Assembly: GCA_934667475.1 (NCBI GenBank)
Contig: CAKUMB010000005.1
Span: 1 to 64,000, forward strand
DNA from: an uncultured Muribaculaceae bacterium
GTDB lineage: Bacteria; Bacteroidota; Bacteroidia; Bacteroidales; Muribaculaceae
Direction: 5' to 3'
Length of the DNA: 64,000 nucleotides
This document shows, one piece after another, positions 52,819 through 61,536 of the stretch. Under the pieces are notes generated by a model. That model saw only the letters and a program-made list of their open reading frames with translations, had not been told where the DNA came from and did not search any database. Position 1 is the first letter of the stretch. Each line of letters begins with the position of its first letter. The position numbers and the translations under genes were made by a program.

Positions 52819-53547
52819 ATGCGCGACAAACTTCATGGAATAGTGCTTGGCACCGTGCGCTGCACCGACCGCACCAGCATCGTGCGCATCTACACCGACC
52901 GCCGCGGCCTCATGGCTTTTGTGTCGCCGCAGTCGGCCACGGCTGCCGCACGCATGCGCCAAGCCATGCTCATGCCGCTGTCGCTGGTGGAGTTTGAGGC
53001 CACAGGGCGGCCCGGCAGCGACTTGTGCCGCTTTCACGACCTGCGCCGCTCCTATCCTGTGCACGACCTGTATTGCGACCCGGTGAAAAACGCCCTGGCC
53101 ATGTTTATAACCGAGGTGCTAACCCACAGCATTCAGGAATATGAGGAAAACGCTGCCCTCTATGCCTACATAGCCACTTCGGTGCAGCTGCTTGAGTGCC
53201 TCAGGCGCGGCGTGGCTAACTTCCACATCTGCTTCCTATATGGCCTTGGGAGGCTCATGGGCATAGAGCCCGACACGCGCGGCTACCGCGACGGCTACTG
53301 GTTTGACATGGCTGGCGGCACTTTCGCCCACACCCCCTCGGCGGGTGGACGCTGGCTGCCGCCGGCCGAGGCCCGCGTGGCCCACAGGCTTAGCCGCATG
53401 ACGTTTGCCAACATGCACCGCTTCCGCTTTGGCCATGCCGACCGCGCCGCAGTGCTCGAGCACATCATAGCCTACTACCGCATGCACAATGCCTCGCTGG
53501 GCACTCTCAAGTCGCTCGATGTGCTCAGACAGGTGTTTTCGCAGTGA
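52819..53547 (+). CDS. recO: DNA repair protein RecO
   Basis: 242 residues: an N-terminal OB-fold (HGIVLGTVRCTDRTSIVRIYTDRRGLMAFV) and a helical C-terminal domain, as in Bacteroidetes RecO. There is no clear zinc-binding cluster in the C-terminal half. RecO helps RecR load RecA at gaps. It starts 175 bp from tRNA-Glu on the opposite strand and is followed by the LolD-like gene. Confidence 0.92.
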   Translation: MRDKLHGIVLGTVRCTDRTSIVRIYTDRRGLMAFVSPQSATAAARMRQAMLMPLSLVEFEATGRPGSDLCRFHDLRRSYPVHDLYCDPVKNALAMFITEVLTHSIQEYEENAALYAYIATSVQLLECLRRGVANFHICFLYGLGRLMGIEPDTRGYRDGYWFDMAGGTFAHTPSAGGRWLPPAEARVAHRLSRMTFANMHRFRFGHADRAAVLEHIIAYYRMHNASLGTLKSLDVLRQVFSQ

Positions 53548-53597
53548 CCGATGGCAGGCAGGGGCGTGCCTTTGTGCTACAATCGCGGCTCAAAAAC

Positions 53598-53628
53598 TTG
53601 TGGCTGCGGCCCATTTGTAATATCTTTG
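53598..53628 (+). promoter_or_regulatory. Consensus promoter of the LolD-like/NigD operon
   Basis: TTG (53598-53600), a 20-bp spacer and TATCTTTG (53621-53628), 61 bp before the ATG. Confidence 0.75.
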
Positions 53629-53689
53629 TATATGTCTTAGGGTATGGGCGGCCAGCCGCCCACATTAGTGACAAATCAATTCGCTAAAC

Positions 53690-54361
53690 ATGATTGAAGC
53701 AAAAAACATAGTCAAGCGTTACGGCAGCCTTGAGGTGCTGCGCGACGTGAGCGTGAGCATCAGCGAGAGCGAGATTGTGAGTGTGGTGGGCCCCAGTGGG
53801 GCCGGCAAGACCACGCTGCTGCAAATCATAGGCACGCTCGACCGTCCGCAAAGTGGCAGTGTGCTATATGACGGCACCGACGTGCTCCAGTTCAAGGGCC
53901 GCGCCCTTGCCCACTTCCGCAACCGCAACATAGGCTTCGTGTTTCAGTTCCACCAGTTGCTGCCCGAGTTCACCACACTAGAGAATGTGGCCATTCCGGC
54001 GCTTATAGGCGGCGAAAGCCGCGACGAGGCTTACGGCCGCGCCCGCAAGCTGCTTGAGTTTATGAAACTCGACAGCCGCCTCGACCATAAGCCCGCGCAG
54101 CTGTCGGGTGGCGAGCGGCAGCGTGTGGCAGTGGCCCGCGCGCTGGTCAACAAGCCGCGCGTGGTGCTTGCCGATGAGCCTTCGGGCAGCCTCGACACCG
54201 CCAACAGGCAGGATTTGCACCGCCTATTCTTCCGCCTGCGCGACGAGATGGGGCAAACCTTTGTGATTGTCACCCACGACGAGACCCTGGCCCGCGACAC
54301 CGACCGCGTGCTGCACATGCGCGATGGCCAAATAGTGGACGAAACAGGCGGCACAATATGA
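53690..54361 (+). CDS. LolD/MacB-type ABC transporter ATP-binding protein
   Basis: A 223-residue ATPase with Walker A GPSGAGKTTLL, Q-loop QFHQLLPEFTTLENV, ABC signature LSGGERQRVAVARAL and Walker B VVLADEPSG. These and the length match LolD, which drives lipoprotein release from the inner membrane, or a MacB-like efflux subunit. The permease is not in the window. It overlaps the next gene by 4 nt (ATGA). Confidence 0.88.
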   Translation: MIEAKNIVKRYGSLEVLRDVSVSISESEIVSVVGPSGAGKTTLLQIIGTLDRPQSGSVLYDGTDVLQFKGRALAHFRNRNIGFVFQFHQLLPEFTTLENVAIPALIGGESRDEAYGRARKLLEFMKLDSRLDHKPAQLSGGERQRVAVARALVNKPRVVLADEPSGSLDTANRQDLHRLFFRLRDEMGQTFVIVTHDETLARDTDRVLHMRDGQIVDETGGTI

Positions 54362-55059
54362 CGGCGCTGGCATCACACTGCAACCCCCTTCGCTTGGCGG
54401 CCCTGCTCGCACTTGCGCTGGTCATGGCCGCCTGCGGCGACGGCTACGACCCCTCGCTCGACACGCTGGGCGACTTCAGGCTCGATGTGGTCACCTGCAA
54501 GGGCATGAGCGGCGGCACTGTGGCTTTTGAGTATTTGGGCCGCGGCGACTCGGCCGCTGTGCAGCTGCAGTCGTCGCTCACGGCGCTGCCTCAGGGCGTG
54601 AGGGCAGGCGACCGCGTGCTGCTGCGCTACAGCTTCAGGCAGCCGCAACATGACGGCGCCGGCAGTGAGCCTCGCCCCATCAGCACCTACCGCTGCACAC
54701 GCATCGTGACCGACACCGTGCGCCTTGCCGCAAGCCCCGATGCCCAGCGGCACCGCAGCATTAAGCTGCGCAGCCTGTGGCGCACCGGGCCATACATCAA
54801 CTTGCGCTGCGAGGTGGAGCACGCCAGCCTGCACCGGCTGGCCCTGCTTGCCGACCGAGCCACGCTTGGCGCCGACACAGTGGTGTGCCATTTGGTGCAC
54901 GACTTGGCAGGCACCGACACCGCCTATTACTGGCGCGACTGCTATGGCTCGTTTTTTGCAAGTAATATCACAGGCCGCCCCACTTGCCGTGTGCTCAGGG
55001 TGGCCGTAAACGATGAGGTGAAACCCACCGTGAAGTACTATGACTTCAAAATCAGGTAG
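54358..55059 (+). CDS. NigD-like lipoprotein
   Basis: 233 residues with a lipobox (LVMAACGDG) and an N-terminal signal. The mature protein is beta-rich, with the NigD-like pattern (DRVLLRYSFRQP... and YYWRDCYGSFF) found in Bacteroidetes lipoproteins. It overlaps the ATPase gene by 4 nt, so it may use or support the same lipoprotein transport. Function is unknown. Confidence 0.75.
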   Translation: MTALASHCNPLRLAALLALALVMAACGDGYDPSLDTLGDFRLDVVTCKGMSGGTVAFEYLGRGDSAAVQLQSSLTALPQGVRAGDRVLLRYSFRQPQHDGAGSEPRPISTYRCTRIVTDTVRLAASPDAQRHRSIKLRSLWRTGPYINLRCEVEHASLHRLALLADRATLGADTVVCHLVHDLAGTDTAYYWRDCYGSFFASNITGRPTCRVLRVAVNDEVKPTVKYYDFKIR

Positions 55060-55098
55060 TTAACTAAATTATTAATTAAAAACTAAAACTTTACAACA

Positions 55099-55425
55099 AT
55101 GGCAAACGAAGAAAAGAACAATCAGGGACAACAGATACAAATTGAAGTGCCTCAGGAAGAAATGCAGGGAAAATATGCCAATTTGGCCATAATCACTCAC
55201 GGACCCAACGACTTCTTCCTTGACATGATTATGCTCGCCCCCAACACTCCCAAAGCCCGTGTGCAGAGCCGCGTGATCATGACTCCCGAGAACGCCAAGC
55301 AGCTGCTGTATGCCCTCAAGCAAAACATCGACCAGTATGAGATGACTTTCGGCGAAATCCAGCAGCGCACTCCGGGCAGCGGCAACGGCCCCATCAATTT
55401 CCCCACTCCCAAGGGACAGGCCTAA
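55099..55425 (+). CDS. DUF3467 protein
   Basis: 108 residues, with the DUF3467 core (KYANLAIITHGPNDFFLDM, PKARVQSRVIMTPENAKQL, LKQNIDQYE). A short soluble protein found across Bacteroidetes and beyond. Function is unknown. Its position 39 bp after the NigD-like gene and its own terminator place it at the end of that unit. Confidence 0.9.
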   Translation: MANEEKNNQGQQIQIEVPQEEMQGKYANLAIITHGPNDFFLDMIMLAPNTPKARVQSRVIMTPENAKQLLYALKQNIDQYEMTFGEIQQRTPGSGNGPINFPTPKGQA

Positions 55426-55453
55426 GCCACCCAGAGCAGCGATAAAAGAAAAC

Positions 55454-55489
55454 GCCAGCGGCCTCGCTCATGCCTGCCGCTGGCTTTTT
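55454..55489 (+). terminator. Terminator after the DUF3467 gene
   Basis: A perfect 9-bp stem (55454-55462 / 55476-55484, GCCAGCGGC) followed by T5. Confidence 0.8.
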
Positions 55490-55521
55490 GAAAACAATCA
55501 TACACTCACATAGAGATTTTT

Positions 55522-56997
55522 ATGCAACATCCACTTTTCATCTACAACACGCTCACACGCAAGAAGGAGCAGTTCGTGCCGCTCAACGAGCCGTTTGTGG
55601 GCATGTATGTGTGCGGCCCCACGGTATATGGCGACCCGCACCTGGGCCACACGCGCCCGGCAATCACTTTCGACGTCCTGTTCCGCTACCTTAAGCACTT
55701 GGGCTACAAGGTGCGTTATGTGCGCAACATCACCGATGTTGGCCACCTTGAGCATGATGCCGATGAGGGTGACGACAAAATCGAGAAGAAAGCACGACTC
55801 GAGCAGCTTGAACCCATGGAGGTGGCGCAATTCTACACCAACCGCTACCACGATGCCATGGCCGCCCTCAACGTGCTGCCGCCCAGCATCGAGCCGCACG
55901 CCACGGGCCACATCATTGAGCAGGAGCAGCTGGTGAGCGAAATCCTGAACAACGGATACGCCTATGAAAGCAACGGCAGCGTGTATTTCGACATCGAGAA
56001 GTATAACCGCGACCACCACTATGGTGTGCTGTCGGGACGCAACCTCGACGATGTGATCAACGCCAGCCGCAAGCTCGATGGTGTGGGCGAGAAGCACAAC
56101 CAGGCCGACTTTGCGCTGTGGAAAAAGGCGCAGCCCGAGCACATAATGCGCTGGCCGTCGCCATGGAGCGACGGTTTCCCTGGCTGGCACTGCGAGTGCA
56201 CGGCCATGGGACGCAAATATCTGGGCAAGCACTTCGACATTCACGGCGGCGGCATGGACCTTCTGTTCCCCCACCACGAGTGCGAGATTGCGCAGGCTGT
56301 GGCCAGCCAGGGCGACCAGATGGTGCACTACTGGATGCACAACAACATGATCACCATCAATGGCCAGAAGATGGGCAAGTCGCTGGGCAACTTCATCACG
56401 CTCGAGCAGTTCTTCACGGGCAACCATCCGCTGCTCGACCAGCCCTATTCGGCTATGACCATCCGCTTCTTCATCCTGCAGGCCCACTACCGCGGCACGG
56501 TTGACTTCAGCAACGAGGCTCTGAAAGCCGCCGAGAAGGCCTATGAGCGCATCATGGACGGCTGGCACCGCCTGCTCGACCTCAAGGCCGCCGACACCAC
56601 TACGGCCAAGCTCGAGAACTACCGCGAGCGCTGTGCCGAGGCCATGAACGACGACCTGAACACGCCCATCGTGATTGCCACTCTGTTTGACGCCTGCAAG
56701 GTGATCAATCAGGTGAACGACGGCCACGCCACACTCTCGCAGGCCGACATCGATGAGCTGAAAGATGTGTTCAAGACATACCTGTTCGGCATTCTTGGCG
56801 TGCGCGACGACTCGGCCGGCGGCGACAGTGTGAATCTGGAGCCTTACCAGAAGGCCGTAGACCTGCTGCTGAATCTGCGCAAAAACGCAAAGGCCAACAA
56901 GGACTGGGCCACCAGCGACCTTATTCGCAACGAACTCGCAAGCTATGGCTTTGATGTGAAAGACACCAAAGACGGCTTTGAGTGGAAGGTGAAGTAG
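55522..56997 (+). CDS. cysS: Cysteine--tRNA ligase
   Basis: 491 residues. The HIGH motif reads HLGHTR (about 37-42), the KMSKS motif KMGKS, and the zinc ligands lie in CGPTVYG, WHCECTAMG and FPHHECE. The C-terminal anticodon-binding helices are present. It charges tRNA-Cys. It starts 32 bp after a terminator, so it likely has its own promoter, though none was clear. Confidence 0.96.
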   Translation: MQHPLFIYNTLTRKKEQFVPLNEPFVGMYVCGPTVYGDPHLGHTRPAITFDVLFRYLKHLGYKVRYVRNITDVGHLEHDADEGDDKIEKKARLEQLEPMEVAQFYTNRYHDAMAALNVLPPSIEPHATGHIIEQEQLVSEILNNGYAYESNGSVYFDIEKYNRDHHYGVLSGRNLDDVINASRKLDGVGEKHNQADFALWKKAQPEHIMRWPSPWSDGFPGWHCECTAMGRKYLGKHFDIHGGGMDLLFPHHECEIAQAVASQGDQMVHYWMHNNMITINGQKMGKSLGNFITLEQFFTGNHPLLDQPYSAMTIRFFILQAHYRGTVDFSNEALKAAEKAYERIMDGWHRLLDLKAADTTTAKLENYRERCAEAMNDDLNTPIVIATLFDACKVINQVNDGHATLSQADIDELKDVFKTYLFGILGVRDDSAGGDSVNLEPYQKAVDLLLNLRKNAKANKDWATSDLIRNELASYGFDVKDTKDGFEWKVK

Positions 56998-57023
56998 GGC
57001 AAAAGCTCATACAACAGAAAAAG

Positions 57024-57061
57024 GCAGGGGCGGTGAAACCTAAGTGGTTCACCGCCCCTGC
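57024..57061. terminator. Bidirectional terminator between cysS and the FKBP gene
   Basis: A 14-bp perfect stem (57024-57037 / 57048-57061) between convergent genes; T5 follows on the minus strand. Confidence 0.75.
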
Positions 57062-57084
57062 TTGTGTCTTATGCAAGAGTGCTG

Positions 57085-58038
57085 TTATTTTGCAGCCTTT
57101 TCAGCTTTGGGAGTTTCCTTTTTTGCCTCTTCGGGCTTCTTGGCCGGCTCGGGAGTCTCGATGTCGAATACCAGAGTCTCGTTGGGGCCAATCACGCCTT
57201 GGCCGCCGCCACGCAGGCCATAGGCCAGCTCGGCGGGAATGATGGCGCGCAGTTTGCAGCCGGGGTTCATGAGCATCAGGGCCTCTTTGAAGCCGGGCAC
57301 AAAGTTGCTGATGCCCATTTCTGAGCCTTCGCCGTTTTCATCAAATGTGCTGCCGTCGATGTGTGTGCCCTTGTACTTGATTTTCACCACATCGGTGGCC
57401 TTGAAGTTTTCGCCCTTGCCCGGAACCAGCACCTTATACACCAGTCCGCTTGCTGTGCGGCGATAGGCTTTGTCGGCCTTCAGGGTCTTTTGTGCGAATT
57501 CAGCGCCGGCCTTCTTGTTGGCTATGGCCTGCGGATCGTTTTCGCGTGCCAGCTGCTCGGTGGCGTTCATCAGTTGTGTCACCTTTTCGTTGAGCCCCTT
57601 GAGTTCAGCCTCGCTCATCACCTTGGTGTCGGCCAGCGTGTTGCCCAGTTCGCGGGCAAACTCGGTGGTGTTGAGGTTGATTTTCTGCTTGCTCTTCATT
57701 TGCATTTGTGTGCGCAGCACTTCAAGGCCGAATGCCAGACCATCGAGGAAGTCGGTGTTGGTGGTGTCGTTTTTCATCACTATGGCAAATCCTTCCTTGA
57801 ACTTGTCTTTCGATGCGGCTCCCTTGCGCTGTTCAAACATTTTGTTGATCGATGCGCCATAGATGCGCGCCAGCTGGCGGCTGAGTGAGTCTTCAGCCTC
57901 TTTTACGGTGATTTTAGGCTCATTGGCCTTCACTACGGTTTTTTGGGTTGTCGCAGCCTTGGCGGGTCTCTTGGCCTGTGCCGCGCTGCCGCCAAGCATG
58001 ACGGCAACAGCGAGTGCTAATACTGTCTTTTTATTCAT
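57085..58038 (-). CDS. FKBP-type peptidyl-prolyl isomerase, secreted
   Basis: 317 residues with a signal peptide (MNKKTVLALAVAVMLGGSAAQA). The N-terminal half is a FKBP_N helical dimerisation domain; residues about 195-290 are the FKBP fold (VKIKYKGTHIDGSTFDENG, FVPGFKEALMLMNPGCKL). The C-terminus is a Lys/Glu/Pro/Ala-rich tail. It probably assists folding of exported proteins in the periplasm. The suf genes follow upstream on the same strand, 40 bp away, but the products do not share a function. Confidence 0.92.
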   Translation of the reverse strand: MNKKTVLALAVAVMLGGSAAQAKRPAKAATTQKTVVKANEPKITVKEAEDSLSRQLARIYGASINKMFEQRKGAASKDKFKEGFAIVMKNDTTNTDFLDGLAFGLEVLRTQMQMKSKQKINLNTTEFARELGNTLADTKVMSEAELKGLNEKVTQLMNATEQLARENDPQAIANKKAGAEFAQKTLKADKAYRRTASGLVYKVLVPGKGENFKATDVVKIKYKGTHIDGSTFDENGEGSEMGISNFVPGFKEALMLMNPGCKLRAIIPAELAYGLRGGGQGVIGPNETLVFDIETPEPAKKPEEAKKETPKAEKAAK

Positions 58039-58077
58039 ATCGTTAAGTCTTTTTTTTGTGATTGCTTTATTGTCTGT

Positions 58078-59295
58078 TTATCTGAACATGGCTGCCACTC
58101 GCTTCACGGCTGCCGTGAAGCGCTGCACCTCGTCGAGGGTGTTGTAGACGGCAAACGAGGCGCGCACCATGCCCGTCACGCCAAAGCGGTCCATCAGCGG
58201 CTGCGCGCAGTGGTGGCCGGTGCGCACGGCTATGCCCAGCTTGTCGAGCAGCGTGCCCAGGTCGTAGCTGTTGATGTCGCCCACGTTAAACGACACCACC
58301 GCGCCCTTTTGCGGCGCTGTGCCATAGATGCGCATTCCTTCCACTTCCATCAGGCCGCTGGTGGCAGCCTTGAGCAGCTGCTGCTCGTGGGCCTCGATGT
58401 TGGCGATGCCCAGTGAGTTTATGTAGTCGATGGCTGCGCCAAATGCCGCTATGCCCACATAGTCGGGTGTGCCGGCTTCGAATTTGAACGGCAGCTCGGC
58501 AAATGTGGTCTGCTTCCACGACACGTTGCCTATCATCTCGCCGCCGCCCTGGTAGGGGGCCATGGTGTTGAGCCAGTGCTTTTTGCCATACAGCACGCCC
58601 ACGCCCGTGGGGCCATACATCTTGTGGCTCGACAGGGCGTAGAAGTCGCAGTCGAGGTCTTGCACGTCCACCTTGAGGTGCGGGGCGGCCTGCGCGCCGT
58701 CGACCAGCACGGGCACGCCGTGGCGGTGGGCGGAGGCTATCATCTGCTTCACGGGGTTGATGGTGCCCAGCACGTTGCTCACGTGGGTTATGGCCACAAA
58801 GCGGGTGCTTTCGGTGAACATGTCCTCATAGGCGTTGAGGTCGAGCTCGCCGCTGTCGGTGACGGGCACCACGCGCAGGCGCACGCGCTTGCGGCGGCCT
58901 ATCAGCTGCCATGGCACAATGTTGCTGTGATGCTCCATGCCGGTCACTATTATCTCGTCGCCGTTGCACAGCATGTCGCCAAACGACGATGCCACCAGGT
59001 TGATGCCCTCGGTGGTGCCGCGGGTGAACACCACCTCTTGCGTGGAGGCGGCGTTGATGAAGGCGCGCGCCTTCTCGCGTGAGGCTTCCACGCGGTCGGT
59101 GGCCTCCTGCGACAGTGTGTGCACGCCGCGGTGCACGTTGGCCCGGTGGTGCAGATACATGTCGGTGATGGCGTCGAGCACGCAGCGCGGAGCCTGCGAG
59201 GTGGCGGCGTTGTCGAGATACACCAGCTGGTTGCCCTCGATGGTGCGGTCCAGAATGGGGTATTGCTCTCTTATTTCATCAATGTTGAGTTGCAT
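58078..59295 (-). CDS. sufS: Cysteine desulfurase SufS
   Basis: A 405-residue group II cysteine desulfurase. PLP is bound by the Lys in ALSSHKMYGPTGVG, and the catalytic Cys lies in RTGHHCAQPLMDRF. It passes sulfur to SufBCD. It is the last gene of cvpA-sufBCDS; a sulfur acceptor (SufE or SufU) is not in the window. Separated from sufD by 27 bp. Confidence 0.95.
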   Translation of the reverse strand: MQLNIDEIREQYPILDRTIEGNQLVYLDNAATSQAPRCVLDAITDMYLHHRANVHRGVHTLSQEATDRVEASREKARAFINAASTQEVVFTRGTTEGINLVASSFGDMLCNGDEIIVTGMEHHSNIVPWQLIGRRKRVRLRVVPVTDSGELDLNAYEDMFTESTRFVAITHVSNVLGTINPVKQMIASAHRHGVPVLVDGAQAAPHLKVDVQDLDCDFYALSSHKMYGPTGVGVLYGKKHWLNTMAPYQGGGEMIGNVSWKQTTFAELPFKFEAGTPDYVGIAAFGAAIDYINSLGIANIEAHEQQLLKAATSGLMEVEGMRIYGTAPQKGAVVSFNVGDINSYDLGTLLDKLGIAVRTGHHCAQPLMDRFGVTGMVRASFAVYNTLDEVQRFTAAVKRVAAMFR

Positions 59296-59322
59296 AATAT
59301 ATTATAGAAAGTGTGTGTCTGT

Positions 59323-60687
59323 TTACTTGTGTCGGTGGCAGCTGGCCGCGCAGTCGCCGCTTTGGCACGATGTGGCCAGTGAGCCGTCGAAGCGCTTCTC
59401 TACCAGGTGGCGCAGGCGGTCGCGCAGCGACTCAAGCCGCACGGCGTCGACCACGTCGGACACAAAGGCCTGCATCAGCAGTCTTCGTGCCTCGGGCTCG
59501 CTCACACCCCGGGTGCGCATGTAGAACATGGCCTCCTGGTCGAGCTGCCCCACGGTGGCCCCGTGCGAGCACTTCACGTCGTCGGTGTAGATTTCAAGCT
59601 GCGGCTTGGTGTACATCTTGGCCTCGGGCGAGGCGCATATGTTGCGGTTGCCCTGGTAGGCGTCGATGCGCGGGCAGCCGGGTTTCACCAGTATTTTGCC
59701 CGAGAATGCGCCCACGGCGTGGTCGTTGAGCACATATTTCAGCATCTCGTTGCTGCGGCAGCGCGGTGCGTTGTGGCTGATGAAGGTGTGGTTGTCCACA
59801 TGCTGGCATCCGCCGGCTATGGTCATGCCCAGCAAGTGCGACTCGGCGTGTTCGCCGTTGACCTCAAAGCGGTAGTTGTTGCGCGTGTAGCCGTTGAGCA
59901 GTGTTATGCCGTCGACCAGCACGTTGCTGCCAGCGGCCTGCGTCACAAACACCGACGACAGCCGCTTGGTGCGCTCCGAGCTTTCCTCCAGGTCGTAGTA
60001 GTCGAATGTGGCGCCTTCCATGGCCACAATCTCCACCACCTGCGAGCTGAGGTAGTCCACCTCGGCATTGCTGGTGTGGTCGCACACCAGCATGCGTGCG
60101 CTGGCGTTGCGGCCCACCACCACCAGAATGCGGCGCACGGCCATCATGGGCGCGGCGGCGTTGAATATGTTCACCAGCTGAATGGGGCGCTCCATGGCCA
60201 CCCCGTCGGGCACATACACCACTATGCCGTCTTGCGCCAGCATGGTGTTGAGGGCCGTGCAGGGGTCGTCGAGCCGCGCCGCCGTGCCGTAGTGGCTCAG
60301 CAGTTGCGGATGCCGCTTGGCGGCCTCGGCCATCGACTCCACCACCACGCCCTGTCCCAGATTGTGGCTGGCGGTGGCGCTGCGGGCGAATGTGTCGTTG
60401 AAGAAATAATACATACAGGTGCTCATGTTGGGCACGTCGCAGTTGAATGCTTGGCTGGCGTCGGCCGAAAACGCCACGCGGTTCACGTTGATGCCATAGT
60501 CGGGCGCAAGCACTTGCTCAAGGTCGGTGGCCTCGTAGTCGTCCGAGCCCTTGCGTGGCAGCACGGTGCCGTCCAGAGCCTGCCGTGCGTGGCTGCGCAT
60601 GGCGTTGAGCGCCTCGGACGAGTGGCTGCACAGTGTGCTCTGCTGCTGGTCGTGGAGGTCGATGTATTGTTGTAATGCGTTGGTCAT
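59323..60687 (-). CDS. sufD: Fe-S cluster assembly protein SufD
   Basis: 454 residues from the ATG at 60687 (a GTG at 60699 is possible). The beta-helix core and C-terminal region show the SufBD motifs (DDVKCSHGATVGQLDQEAMFYM, RTRGVSE). It pairs with SufB in the SufBC2D scaffold. The Cys/His at its tail (CQSGDCAASCHRHK) is an unusual Cys-rich end. Confidence 0.93.
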   Translation of the reverse strand: MTNALQQYIDLHDQQQSTLCSHSSEALNAMRSHARQALDGTVLPRKGSDDYEATDLEQVLAPDYGINVNRVAFSADASQAFNCDVPNMSTCMYYFFNDTFARSATASHNLGQGVVVESMAEAAKRHPQLLSHYGTAARLDDPCTALNTMLAQDGIVVYVPDGVAMERPIQLVNIFNAAAPMMAVRRILVVVGRNASARMLVCDHTSNAEVDYLSSQVVEIVAMEGATFDYYDLEESSERTKRLSSVFVTQAAGSNVLVDGITLLNGYTRNNYRFEVNGEHAESHLLGMTIAGGCQHVDNHTFISHNAPRCRSNEMLKYVLNDHAVGAFSGKILVKPGCPRIDAYQGNRNICASPEAKMYTKPQLEIYTDDVKCSHGATVGQLDQEAMFYMRTRGVSEPEARRLLMQAFVSDVVDAVRLESLRDRLRHLVEKRFDGSLATSCQSGDCAASCHRHK

Positions 60688-60695
60688 AGTGTGTG

Positions 60696-61460
60696 TCACT
60701 TCTTGTCTTCGTTGTCCACTTGCTCCTTAATCCAGTCATAGCCCTTCACCTCAAGCTCTTTGGCCAGCTCTGGCCCGCTCGACAGTACTATGCGGCCCTT
60801 GTACAGCACGTGCACAAAGTCGGGCTTTATGTAGTCGAGCAGCCGCTCGTAGTGGGTGATGACAATGGTGGCGTTCTGGTTGGTCTTGAGCTTGTTCACA
60901 CCGCCGGCCACCACGCGCAGGGCGTCGATGTCGAGGCCGCTGTCGGTTTCGTCGAGAATCGACAGCCTGGGCTCGAGCATTGCCATCTGGAAAATCTCGT
61001 TGCGCTTTTTCTCGCCGCCCGAGAAGCCCTCGTTCACGGCGCGCGACGCGAGCTTGTTGTCAAGCTCCACCACGGCGCGCTTTTCGCGCATCAGCTTCAG
61101 AAACTCGCTTGCACTCAGCGGCTCTTGGCCGTGATATTTGCGCTTTTCGTTGATGGCGGCGCGCATGAAGTTCACCATCGACACGCCCGGAATCTCCACT
61201 GGATACTGGAAACTCAAGAACAGGCCCTCGTGGGCGCGGTCCTCGGGCGTCATGGCCAGCAGGTCTTTGCCATAGAAAGTGGCCGAGCCGCCGGTCACCG
61301 TGTATGCCGGATTGCCGGTGAGCACAGCCGACAGGGTGCTCTTGCCCGAGCCGTTGGGGCCCATTATGGCATGCACCTCACCGGGCTTCACGGTGAGGTT
61401 GACGCCCTTCAAAATCTCCTTGCCTTCGATGGAGGCGTGTAAGTCTTTAACTACTAACAT
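60696..61460 (-). CDS. sufC: Fe-S cluster assembly ATPase SufC
   Basis: 254 residues from the ATG at 61460 (MLVVKDLHASIEG). Walker A GPNGSGKSTLSAVL, the ABC signature FSGGEKKRNEI and Walker B LSILDETDSGLD are all there. It drives conformational change of SufBD. It ends 8 bp before the sufD ATG. Confidence 0.95.
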   Translation of the reverse strand: MLVVKDLHASIEGKEILKGVNLTVKPGEVHAIMGPNGSGKSTLSAVLTGNPAYTVTGGSATFYGKDLLAMTPEDRAHEGLFLSFQYPVEIPGVSMVNFMRAAINEKRKYHGQEPLSASEFLKLMREKRAVVELDNKLASRAVNEGFSGGEKKRNEIFQMAMLEPRLSILDETDSGLDIDALRVVAGGVNKLKTNQNATIVITHYERLLDYIKPDFVHVLYKGRIVLSSGPELAKELEVKGYDWIKEQVDNEDKK

Positions 61461-61536
61461 ATATCGTGATTGTGTCTTTTTTTTAATGCTTTTGCTATAT
61501 ATACCTGTTATGATTTTCTGCCGTATAGTGGTGGGG

